Shown piece by piece: positions 1 through 8,697 of a stretch of DNA of 11,943 nucleotides; within the stretch, counting starts at the first letter, position 1; each line of letters starts with the position of its first letter. Location: NCBI GenBank assembly GCA_017999075.1, contig JAGOBX010000061.1, positions 1-11,943 on the forward strand, read 5' to 3'. Both the position numbers and the translations under genes were made by a program. Origin of the DNA: Candidatus Babelota bacterium (GTDB lineage Bacteria; JAGOBX01). The notes under the pieces are model-generated. The model did no database searches. It saw only the letters and a list, made by a program, of their open reading frames with translations, and was not told the origin of the DNA.

Positions 1-468
1 GTTTATGTCCCTGCCGGAACCGTTCACGCAATATTGAAAGGAACATTAATTGCGGAAATTCAGCAGCCGTCTGACATTACTTACAGATTTTTTGATTGGA
101 ACAGAAACAATTCTGACAGGCCTCTGCATATAGAAAATTGTCTTAAAAGCATAAAAAAAACAAAATTAGAAAATCTTATTACAAAACCATATATCTTCTT
201 CAAAAATAATAATTGTACTATAACAAAATTATTTAAAAACAAGTTATTTTCAATCAACTCAATTCTTTTTAAAGAGTCTATTCTAATAAGAAATACAAAA
301 AAACAATTCATCATCCTTTGCAATATAGGATCCGATTGTTTAATAAAATTATTGCCTAACGGAAAATTTATAAATTTTCCTAAAGGTGATACTATTTTAA
401 TTCCAGCAGTTGCAGAAGGTATAGGATTATTTTCAAATAAACCTGTCAAATTACTTGAAATTACCTGA
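1..468 (+). CDS. manA: Mannose-6-phosphate isomerase, class I (3' part only)
   Basis: This is the C-terminal 155 residues of a class I (cupin-type, zinc-dependent) phosphomannose isomerase, which interconverts mannose 6-phosphate and fructose 6-phosphate in the cytosol. The reading frame is open from base 1, so the start lies outside the window; a TTG at 34 is internal. Seen in the sequence: the metal-site motif VPAGTVHA at visible residues 3-10, with the metal-ligand His at 9, followed by AEIQQPSDITYRFFDWNR, whose Arg (visible residue 29) corresponds to the family's active-site Arg. The rest, about 120 residues, is poorly conserved and matches in size the second cupin lobe of the short Bacillus-type enzymes (about 315 aa in total). 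It ends with TGA at 466-468. The enzyme feeds GDP-mannose synthesis or mannose use, which may loosely relate to the glycosyltransferase at 3995, but no pathway partner is adjacent. Confidence 0.9.
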   Translation, partial: VYVPAGTVHAILKGTLIAEIQQPSDITYRFFDWNRNNSDRPLHIENCLKSIKKTKLENLITKPYIFFKNNNCTITKLFKNKLFSINSILFKESILIRNTKKQFIILCNIGSDCLIKLLPNGKFINFPKGDTILIPAVAEGIGLFSNKPVKLLEIT

Positions 469-549
469 ATTCATTGAAATTCAACATCCACTAATTATAT
501 TAAAAAACTGTATAATTAAAAAAAGGGAATCCTTATTTTAAAAAAAAAG

Positions 550-578
550 TTTACAAACTAAAATTTTCAATATATAAT
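550..578 (+). promoter_or_regulatory. Sigma70-type promoter, predicted leaderless start
   Basis: TTTACA at 550-555 (5 of 6 matches to the -35 consensus) and a perfect TATAAT at 573-578 are separated by exactly 17 bp. The expected transcription start is about 585, and the ATG of the M23 peptidase gene is at 586, so the mRNA would have essentially no 5' leader. There is no Shine-Dalgarno sequence before this ATG, which agrees with that reading. A second TATAAT at 511-516 has no good -35 partner. AT-rich DNA yields chance matches, so this is a strong but untested prediction. Confidence 0.55.
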
Positions 579-585
579 TTTTTCC

Positions 586-1302
586 ATGAAAAATGATTTT
601 GATTATTATAGTAATTTTTACAAGTATGAAAGAGTTCAAAAACTTAAAAGAGCTGTTATTATAATAATTTTTATATGCATAACTGTTTCCCTTCTTCATT
701 TTATTTTTTTACATAAATCTGACAGCGACACTTCTTTTGAGCAGCTTTTAAAAAATTCTACTTTTGAAAATAATAATTCAATATCAATGGAAGAATCATC
801 AGAAATTGAATATTTGCCTGATGATTATAGTTATTATTCATATAGAGGCAATTCTAATGTTTTTTCGGGAAAAGGCGGAGTTCCTGCGGGAATGCCTGCA
901 GACGGATATATTTCATCAAGATTCGGATATAGACGCACAGTATTTTCAAAATCAAATTTTTTTCACCAGGGAGTTGATATTCGGGCCCCATATGGAACCA
1001 AAATATATTCTACCGCCGCAGGAAAAGTTGAAGAAGCAGGATTCAGAGGAAGTTATGGTTTTTGTGTGATTCTAAATCATAACAATGGTTTTAAAACTTT
1101 GTATGCACATTGCCAGCAGTTAACAGTAAAAAAAAATCAATTTGTACAGAGAGGCCAGCTAATAGGCTACGTCGGCAGCACCGGCGCTTCAACCGGTTCA
1201 CATGTTCATTATGAAATTAAAAAAAACGGAAACGCGGTTGATCCTGAAAGATTTTTCGGATATAACGAAAAATCCTGGCAATTAGCAGGAAAAAATAAAT
1301 AA
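586..1302 (+). CDS. Membrane-anchored M23 (LytM/LasA-type) metallopeptidase
   Basis: A 238-residue cell-wall peptidase that should cleave peptide cross-links of peptidoglycan outside the cytoplasmic membrane. Residues 1-22 are polar and basic, residues about 23-43 are a hydrophobic signal anchor (one transmembrane helix), and residues about 44-100 form a low-complexity Ser/Asn/Tyr-rich linker. The M23 domain spans about 104-224. The zinc and catalytic residues are all visible: H127 and D131 in HQGVD, H175 in YAH, and H206 and H208 in HVH. It is therefore predicted to be active, unlike degenerate EnvC/NlpD-type activators, and it lacks a long coiled coil or LysM domain. The ATG at 586 is the first possible start in frame (in-frame TAA at 559-561) and has no Shine-Dalgarno sequence; see the promoter at 550-578. 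It stands alone, 106 bp before recF. It could equally act as a sporulation-, division- or growth-linked endopeptidase; sequence alone does not decide. Confidence 0.88.
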   Translation: MKNDFDYYSNFYKYERVQKLKRAVIIIIFICITVSLLHFIFLHKSDSDTSFEQLLKNSTFENNNSISMEESSEIEYLPDDYSYYSYRGNSNVFSGKGGVPAGMPADGYISSRFGYRRTVFSKSNFFHQGVDIRAPYGTKIYSTAAGKVEEAGFRGSYGFCVILNHNNGFKTLYAHCQQLTVKKNQFVQRGQLIGYVGSTGASTGSHVHYEIKKNGNAVDPERFFGYNEKSWQLAGKNK

Positions 1303-1324
1303 CTCCCAAAAATGACAAATAAAT

Positions 1325-1354
1325 TTGTTAGTGTTGGTTTAAATCAAATATAAT
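1325..1354 (+). promoter_or_regulatory. Candidate promoter of recF
   Basis: TTGTTA at 1325-1330 (4 of 6) and TATAAT at 1349-1354 (6 of 6), spaced 18 bp, would start transcription near 1361 and give a leader of about 48 nt before the GTG of recF. Both hexamers are overlapped by short inverted repeats: ACAAAT-AA-ATTTGT at 1315-1328 and the dyad at 1346-1368. The prediction rests on consensus matching alone in AT-rich DNA. Confidence 0.4.
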
Positions 1355-1368
1355 TATTCGTTATATTT
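1346..1368. repeat. Perfect 8-bp inverted repeat over the recF -10 box
   Basis: AAATATAA at 1346-1353 and TTATATTT at 1361-1368 are exact reverse complements around a 7-nt spacer (TTATTCG). The left arm overlaps the TATAAT of the candidate recF promoter and the right arm covers the predicted start point. It could be an operator. As a hairpin it has only A-T pairs and no following T run, so it is a poor terminator. It may also be chance in AT-rich DNA. Confidence 0.3.
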
Positions 1369-1408
1369 AATTTTCAAAAGTGAAATAGTTTCAGGTAAAA
1401 ATAGTTAA

Positions 1409-2515
1409 GTGATAATATCCTCCATTAAATTAATAAATTTTCGGAATTATGAAAATTTTGAACAGAATTTTTCCAATGGAATTAATTTAATACTTGGAGA
1501 AAATTCATCAGGTAAAACCAATCTTCTTGAATCAATCTATGTTCTTTCAAACACTAAATCTTTCCGGACAGTAAGAGATGATATACTTGTAAAGCATAAT
1601 AATCAGGGATTTTATTTAAAAGGCGTATTCAAAATAAATTCTCTCAGCTACACTTCCGAGTTATCATTGCTGGATAAATCAAAAATAATAAAATTCAATA
1701 ATGACAGAATAAAAAAAATAAGAAATTACATAGATAAAATATTTGTTGTTCTGTATCATCCTTCAAATTTGCATATTATAAATGAAATTCCAATGCATCG
1801 AAGAATGTTTATGAATATAATTTTAAGTAAAACCGATGTGGAATATTATGTTGCCCTGCGTAATTATTTTAAAATTCTTAATGAAAAAAGAGCAGCTTTA
1901 AAATTATATAAAACAAACTCAATAAATTATGATATAATAGAAGTATTAAATTCAAGATTATCTGAATTCGCTTGTAAAATCATATTATCAAGAATTAAAT
2001 TCATAAATACCTTTAAAGATATTGTTAAAGAAAAATTTAACTCTGTAATGGCAAGAAACTATGATCTTAAACTTGATTATAAAACTAATTGCGCAGATTT
2101 ATCAAATTATAAAAATCATATTGATTCCAATTCTTTAAAAGATGAAATAGAAAAACATTTTTTAAAAGTATTAGGTTCAGAAATAAAATATTGCAAAATA
2201 ATGACAGGGATTCAGTCCGATGATATACTTATAACAAATTCAGGTTATACCGCGAAATTTTATTTTTCCCAGGGAGAAAAAAAAGGATTTGTATTATCTC
2301 TAAAATTAAGCGAAATAGAATATATAAGAAATTATACCGGTCATTATCCGATTGTTTTGTTTGACGATATTTTTTCGGAACTTGACGAGCAGCGAAAAAA
2401 ATATCTGATAAATGAATTGAGCCGCGGATATCAGGCGATTATTACTGACACCAGCAATAATCCGCATCTTGAAAATATGCCGGATTTTAAAAAAATTGAA
2501 ATTATCAGAAAATAA
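1409..2515 (+). CDS. recF: DNA replication and repair protein RecF
   Basis: A 368-residue SMC-like ABC ATPase of usual RecF length (about 360-370). With RecO and RecR it loads RecA on gapped single-stranded DNA at stalled forks and gaps. Visible motifs: the RecF N-terminal block IKLINFRNYENF (6-17), the Walker A GENSSGKT (30-37), the family-typical SFR after it, the ABC signature SQGEKK starting at S287, and the Walker B IVLFDD (315-320) followed by a D-loop FSELD. Between them lies the expected divergent helical arm. The GTG at 1409 is fixed by an in-frame TAA immediately upstream (1406-1408) and by the lack of any other start codon before the conserved N-terminus. The ribosome-binding site is weak: only AGGT, 12 nt upstream. 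recF is often next to dnaA, dnaN or gyrB; here it lies between the M23 peptidase and a flavin oxidoreductase, so it is detached from the replication-origin cluster unless rearranged. Confidence 0.95.
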   Translation: MIISSIKLINFRNYENFEQNFSNGINLILGENSSGKTNLLESIYVLSNTKSFRTVRDDILVKHNNQGFYLKGVFKINSLSYTSELSLLDKSKIIKFNNDRIKKIRNYIDKIFVVLYHPSNLHIINEIPMHRRMFMNIILSKTDVEYYVALRNYFKILNEKRAALKLYKTNSINYDIIEVLNSRLSEFACKIILSRIKFINTFKDIVKEKFNSVMARNYDLKLDYKTNCADLSNYKNHIDSNSLKDEIEKHFLKVLGSEIKYCKIMTGIQSDDILITNSGYTAKFYFSQGEKKGFVLSLKLSEIEYIRNYTGHYPIVLFDDIFSELDEQRKKYLINELSRGYQAIITDTSNNPHLENMPDFKKIEIIRK

Positions 2516-2530
2516 ACGTAAAAAATTATA

Positions 2531-2559
2531 TTGATTACTATGATATTATAAATTAAAAT
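2531..2559 (+). promoter_or_regulatory. Candidate promoter of the flavin disulfide reductase gene
   Basis: TTGATT at 2531-2536 (4 of 6) and TAAAAT at 2554-2559 (5 of 6) are spaced 17 bp. Transcription would begin near 2566, giving a leader of about 26 nt that just contains the Shine-Dalgarno sequence at 2576. The intergenic gap after recF is 76 bp and shows no terminator hairpin, so read-through from recF is also possible. Confidence 0.4.
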
Positions 2560-2575
2560 ACATTCAATAAGAAAA

Positions 2576-2583
2576 AGGCGGTG
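2576..2583 (+). promoter_or_regulatory. Shine-Dalgarno sequence that fixes a TTG start
   Basis: AGGCGGTG differs from the ideal AGGAGGTG at one base and ends 8 nt before the TTG at 2592, an ideal distance. It supports the non-ATG start of the flavin disulfide reductase. The GTG contained in it (2581) is out of frame with that gene. Confidence 0.7.
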
Positions 2584-2591
2584 AAAATAAA

Positions 2592-3947
2592 TTGAAAAAT
2601 TTTGATTATATAATTATTGGTGCAGGTTCAGCAAACGAGTTTGCATTTGAAGCTGCTAATAAAGGTTATAAAACAGCTTTGATTGACCAGAGTTTTCCTG
2701 GAGGAACTTGTCTAAACCGCGGATGCATTCCTACCAAGGTTATGTTGCAAAGCGCTGATATCGCTCATTATGTCAAAAACAGCGCTGCGTTCGGAATTAA
2801 TTCTATTGTAAACAATATAGACTATTCAGTTATTAAAAAAAAAGTCAATGATATAGTTGAGTTCTGGAGAAACAAACTATATCAAAGGATCGAATCAACT
2901 CCTAACCTTGAATTTATAAATTATCCTGCCAAATTTGTCAGCGATAAAACAATAGAAGTTAATGGAGAAAAAATACGCGGGAATAAATTTATATTAGCTG
3001 TGGGAATGAGGCCTATGATCCCAAAAATTAAAGGATTAGACACAGTAAAATATTTAACCAACGAAAATATACTTACACTTGAAAAAATTCCGGAATCAAT
3101 AGCAATTCTCGGCGGCGGATATATCGGTATGGAATTCGCTCATTTTTTTAAATCTCTTGGTTCTGAAGTTTTTATTATCGAAATGAAAGATAAATTATTA
3201 GGCGAAATAGAACCATCCCTTTCAGAAAAATTTAATGAATATGCAGTTGAGCATTATAATGTTTTTGTTAATTCAAAACTCGAATCAGTAGAACAAACGG
3301 TGAATAAAACAAAACTTATCTGCGACAGAAATGGACAAAAAATAGAAATATCTGCCGAAAAAATTCTCGTTTCAGTAGGCAGAACATGTAATACAGATTC
3401 AATCGACTGCGAGAAGTCAGGAATTCTTTTAGATAAACGTGGATATATAATTGTAAATGATTTTTTTCAATCTAAGAATCAGGATATATGGGCGATCGGC
3501 GATTGCATAGGAACTGCTGCATTCAGGCATATTGCAAATTATCAGGCTGACATTCTGATTAAAAATTTATTATACGGCAAGAGAATCACTCCTGATTATT
3601 CAATTACACCGTACGCTGTATTCGGATATCCGGAAATAGCATCCGTAGGTTTGTCCTTTAATCAGGCTCGTGAAAAATATAAAAATGTAATTTCAAAAAA
3701 ACTTGGTTATTTCGGCAATGCAAAAGGCAAAGCTTTAGGGTATAAAGGTTTATGCAGAGCAGTAATAGATGCGGATACAGACAAAATATTAGGATTTCAT
3801 ATAATAGGACCAAATGCCTCAATATTGATTCATGAAATTCTGCCTGTTATAACTGCAGGATTGCCGTATAAAAATATTACTGATTCCATACATATTCATC
3901 CGGCATTATCAGAACTTATACCATGGACATTCACTGAAGGCTCATAA
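2592..3947 (+). CDS. Class I pyridine nucleotide-disulfide oxidoreductase, dihydrolipoyl dehydrogenase / mycothione reductase-like
   Basis: A 451-residue FAD enzyme of normal family length that should pass electrons between NAD(P)H and a disulfide substrate through a redox-active cysteine pair. Seen: the N-terminal FAD-binding fold with GAGSAN (10-15) and acidic D32 at the end of strand 2; the active disulfide C40/C45 in GGTCLNRGCIPTK; the NAD(P)-binding loop GGGYIGME (174-181) followed by strand VFIIEM, whose Glu favours NAD(H); the second FAD motif IWAIGD; and the C-terminal dimerisation domain with the catalytic H436-x4-E441 pair in HIHPALSE. All catalytic parts are present. The third glycine of the FAD loop is Asn (N15). 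From memory, the same change occurs in mycothione reductases, which also share IPTK and HIHPAL. The substrate is therefore uncertain: lipoamide, a low-molecular-weight thiol disulfide, or another. No 2-oxoacid dehydrogenase, glycine-cleavage or mercury genes are adjacent. The TTG start is supported by the Shine-Dalgarno sequence at 2576. Confidence 0.82.
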   Translation: MKNFDYIIIGAGSANEFAFEAANKGYKTALIDQSFPGGTCLNRGCIPTKVMLQSADIAHYVKNSAAFGINSIVNNIDYSVIKKKVNDIVEFWRNKLYQRIESTPNLEFINYPAKFVSDKTIEVNGEKIRGNKFILAVGMRPMIPKIKGLDTVKYLTNENILTLEKIPESIAILGGGYIGMEFAHFFKSLGSEVFIIEMKDKLLGEIEPSLSEKFNEYAVEHYNVFVNSKLESVEQTVNKTKLICDRNGQKIEISAEKILVSVGRTCNTDSIDCEKSGILLDKRGYIIVNDFFQSKNQDIWAIGDCIGTAAFRHIANYQADILIKNLLYGKRITPDYSITPYAVFGYPEIASVGLSFNQAREKYKNVISKKLGYFGNAKGKALGYKGLCRAVIDADTDKILGFHIIGPNASILIHEILPVITAGLPYKNITDSIHIHPALSELIPWTFTEGS

Positions 3948-3994
3948 CAACAATATATGAAAAGATTAAAAATAATTTATACAGAGAAAAAATT

Positions 3995-5967
<1,973 letters not shown>

Positions 5968-5973
5968 ATTATT

Positions 5974-7359
5974 GTGAAAAATAATTTTGAGCAATTAATT
6001 AAAAAAGGTAAAATTGCATTAAAAAAATCAGGTGTAAAGTACGGGGAAATTCGTATAGAAGAATATACGGGTTCAAATATTTCCATAGTTGGAAAAGAAG
6101 TAGAAGATGTTAAAACATCTGAAAACCTTGGAGGATGCTGCCGCGCTTTATATTCTAATGGGTGGGGGTTTGTTTCATTTAATGACATTGACAATGTATC
6201 GTCCTATTATAATGAATCTGCAGAGCAGTCAAAATGCATAAAATCAAAAAAAATTGAATTATTGAAAATCCCTGTTGTAAAAGATTATGATATAATGAAA
6301 CCTGCTGATTCTCCGGAAAAATATAATTTATCTGAAAAATATAAAATTTGTAAAAATTATAATGACATTTTAAAAAAAAATAAAAAGTTGCAAACAAGTT
6401 CGGTAAGATACCGGGATACAATAAAAAAAACATTAATTCTTACTACAGAAGGTTCGGAAATTTATTCTGAAACAGCATTTTGCGGAATAGCTGTAACTGC
6501 AATGGCAAGAGACGGAATTAATATTCAATCCGGATATTTTACCCGGGGAGATTATCAGGGTTTTGAAAAAAACATAATTGGACTTGAAGAACAGTGCAGA
6601 ATAATTTCTGACCGCGCTGTAAGACTGCTGTCTGCCGAACCTGTAAAACCAGGCAAATATACAATTATAATTGATCCGGTGTTATGCGGAGTTTTTGCTC
6701 ACGAGGCGTTTGGACATTTAAGTGAAGCTGATTTTATTTACGAAAATCAAAATATGAAAAGAATAATGAAAATCGGAAGAAAGTTTGGAATCAATGAACT
6801 TAATATAATAGATGATCCGACTATTCCAAATCTTGCTGGAAGTTATAAATACGATTCTGAATGTGTTAAATCAAAAAAAACATATCTTATTAAAAACGGA
6901 ATATTAACCGGACGTCTGCATTCAAGAGAAACGGCATTTAAACTCAAAGAAAAAACCACAGGAAACTGCCGCGCTATAAGCTTCGGATTTCCGCCGATAG
7001 TAAGAATGTCTAATACTTATATTGACAAAGGAAAATATTCTTTCAAAGATATCCTTGAAAAAACAGAATCAGGAATCTATGCAAAAGGATCTATTGGCGG
7101 AATGACTAATACTGAAATGTTCACATTTTCTTCAGAAGAGGCGTTTTTGATTGAGGAGGGAAAAATAACAAAGCCATTAAGAGACGTAATTTTATCTGGA
7201 AATGTCTTTGAAACATTAAAAAATATTGATATGATCGGTAATGATTTAAAACATAATGGCGGACTCGGTGGTTGCGGGAAAGCGGGTCAATCGCCGCTGC
7301 CTGTTACAGACGGCGGGCCTCATATTAGAATAAAGGATGTGGTAATCGGTGGAAAATAA
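5974..7359 (+). CDS. tldD: Metalloprotease TldD
   Basis: A 461-residue TldD, the catalytic subunit of the TldD/TldE zinc protease (E. coli TldD about 481 aa). In enterobacteria the pair trims the leader of pro-microcin B17 and degrades the CcdA antitoxin; elsewhere its natural substrates are small unfolded peptides and mostly unknown. Seen: the H243-E244-x3-H248 zinc motif in AHEAFGHLSEAD, and C434 in GGLGGCGKAGQ, equivalent to the third metal ligand (Cys) of E. coli TldD. The conserved PVTDGGPHIRI block is at the C-terminus. All metal ligands are thus present and the enzyme should be active. The GTG at 5974 has AGGAG at 5958-5962, 11 nt upstream and within the end of tgt. An A9 run lies at 6372-6380. 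The gene overlaps tldE by 11 bp. No microcin, RiPP precursor or toxin-antitoxin gene is visible nearby, so a specific substrate cannot be proposed. Confidence 0.94.
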   Translation: MKNNFEQLIKKGKIALKKSGVKYGEIRIEEYTGSNISIVGKEVEDVKTSENLGGCCRALYSNGWGFVSFNDIDNVSSYYNESAEQSKCIKSKKIELLKIPVVKDYDIMKPADSPEKYNLSEKYKICKNYNDILKKNKKLQTSSVRYRDTIKKTLILTTEGSEIYSETAFCGIAVTAMARDGINIQSGYFTRGDYQGFEKNIIGLEEQCRIISDRAVRLLSAEPVKPGKYTIIIDPVLCGVFAHEAFGHLSEADFIYENQNMKRIMKIGRKFGINELNIIDDPTIPNLAGSYKYDSECVKSKKTYLIKNGILTGRLHSRETAFKLKEKTTGNCRAISFGFPPIVRMSNTYIDKGKYSFKDILEKTESGIYAKGSIGGMTNTEMFTFSSEEAFLIEEGKITKPLRDVILSGNVFETLKNIDMIGNDLKHNGGLGGCGKAGQSPLPVTDGGPHIRIKDVVIGGK

Positions 7360-8671
7360 ATATGATTTAAAATCACTGGAAAAATTATTAAAACAAAAAT
7401 GTGACGCATTTGAAATTTGTTATTCTGCGAGTCATAATGATGGAATAGGGTTTGAAAATAATAAACTGTTCAGCATTGAAAATAATTATTCTGCAGGAGT
7501 GGGCATAAGATTAATTAAAAATGGTAAAATAGGTTTTTCTTTCACTACAAACCCTCTGAAAATTAAAGAAACAGTAGGTTATGCTCTGGAAAGCGCAAAA
7601 TACGGCGAACATGCCAAATTCGAATTTTCTGTTCCTCAAAAAAAAAAATGCGAAGTAAAAACATTTGATGAAAATGTTGAAAAAACAGATTTAAAACAAA
7701 AAATAAATTTCGGAAAAAAAATTATCAAACAAATAAATTCGGAAAATTCAGGATTGAATATTTCTATAGGTTTTTCAAAAAGTATAGATAACTTTATATT
7801 ATTAAATTCCAATGGAATTGATATTGCCGACAAATCAACCGAATATTCATTTGGAATCTCTCTTTTATCAGTAAATGAAAAAGAAGGATTGCTCGATATA
7901 GGCGAATCAAAGTCAAGACCTTCGTTTATATCCGATTCTGAAATAGAAGATATGATAAAAATTTTAATTGCAAGATACAAAAAAGGAAAATCAATAAAAA
8001 AAATCAAACAAGGAAAATATCCTGTGATTTTTAATAAATATTCAGTGGGAATTTTATATTCGTGTTTTCTTTCGGCTATAAACGGCAGATCTTTTCAAAA
8101 AGGAATTTCTCCTTTATCTGAAAAAATCAATAAAAAAATTATTGATGAACGAATAACCTTGCGTGATAATCCATTAATAGATTATATGTCAGGGTCTGGA
8201 GAATTTGACGCTGAAGGACTTCCTGCTTATGAAAAATCATTGATAGAAAAAGGCGTGTTTAAAAATTTTATATTCGATTTAAAAACAGCATCTTTAGTTA
8301 ATAAAAAATCTACGGCAAATGCTGCCAGATCATTTGCTTCTCAGCCGCAACCTTCATTTACAAATTTAACAGTTGATGCAGGTGATACGGATTATTCCGA
8401 TATGATTAAAAATATAGACGAAGGAATTTTAGTAGAACAAGCGATTGGCGCAGGACAGAGTAACACTCTCGCAGGAGATTTTTCAGTTAATATAGATTTG
8501 GGATATTTAATTAAAAACGGAAAAATAACCGGACGCGTTAAAGATTGCATGATAGCCGGAAATGTTTATGATTTATTCAATGATATAAATTGCGTCAGTA
8601 AAGATTTATTTTATAAAAGTTCAATGATTACGCCTGCAATTTGTTTTAACAAAATAAATGTTGCGGTATAG
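7349..8671 (+). CDS. tldE: TldE/PmbA, non-catalytic partner of TldD
   Basis: A 440-residue PmbA/TldE protein (E. coli PmbA 450 aa). It is homologous to TldD but lacks the HExxxH motif: the matching region around FNKYSVGILYSCFLSAINGR has no His pair. It would pair with TldD to form the peptide-degrading chamber. Seen: the family C-terminal blocks SGSGEFDAEGLP, GAGQSNTLAGDFS and IAGNVYDLF. The GTG at 7349 lies inside the end of tldD (11-bp overlap) with AAGGATG about 10 nt upstream, so translation is coupled and the two subunits are likely made in matched amounts. The ATG at 7362 is out of frame. An A11 run at 7638-7648 encodes Lys-Lys-Lys and is a potential polymerase slippage site or sequencing-error hotspot; the frame is intact as given. 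The stop codon lies in the loop of a terminator hairpin. Confidence 0.92.
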   Translation: MENKYDLKSLEKLLKQKCDAFEICYSASHNDGIGFENNKLFSIENNYSAGVGIRLIKNGKIGFSFTTNPLKIKETVGYALESAKYGEHAKFEFSVPQKKKCEVKTFDENVEKTDLKQKINFGKKIIKQINSENSGLNISIGFSKSIDNFILLNSNGIDIADKSTEYSFGISLLSVNEKEGLLDIGESKSRPSFISDSEIEDMIKILIARYKKGKSIKKIKQGKYPVIFNKYSVGILYSCFLSAINGRSFQKGISPLSEKINKKIIDERITLRDNPLIDYMSGSGEFDAEGLPAYEKSLIEKGVFKNFIFDLKTASLVNKKSTANAARSFASQPQPSFTNLTVDAGDTDYSDMIKNIDEGILVEQAIGAGQSNTLAGDFSVNIDLGYLIKNGKITGRVKDCMIAGNVYDLFNDINCVSKDLFYKSSMITPAICFNKINVAV

Positions 8672-8688
8672 TTCACCGTAATTTTTTT
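8661..8688 (+). terminator. Rho-independent terminator overlapping the tldE stop codon
   Basis: TTGCGGT (8661-8667) pairs with ACCGTAA (8675-8681), seven pairs with one G-U, around a 7-nt loop ATAGTTC, followed by seven T (8682-8688). This is the only GC-containing hairpin plus T run I found in the window. It contains the TAG stop of tldE (8669-8671) and lies 9 nt before the yfiH ATG. It should end transcription of the glycosyltransferase-tgt-tldD-tldE block, at least in part. Confidence 0.65.
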
Positions 8689-8697
8689 AATAAAAAA

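Noticed and set aside
81-449. Open frame on the - strand across the end of manA
   Set aside because: It lies opposite conserved isomerase sequence, resembles no family I know and has no start signal; it is a shadow of the real gene.
466-483. Hairpin TGAATT-CATTGA-AATTCA at the manA stop codon as a terminator
   Set aside because: The stem is six weak pairs and no T run follows; it is probably a chance palindrome.
469-585. Small gene or riboswitch in the gap before the M23 gene
   Set aside because: The gap is homopolymer-rich AT sequence with stops in all frames and no stable structured element by eye; only the promoter at its end is supported.
764-1069. Second + strand frame inside the M23 peptidase gene
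   Set aside because: It overlaps the zinc-site coding sequence in another frame and its translation shows no domain.
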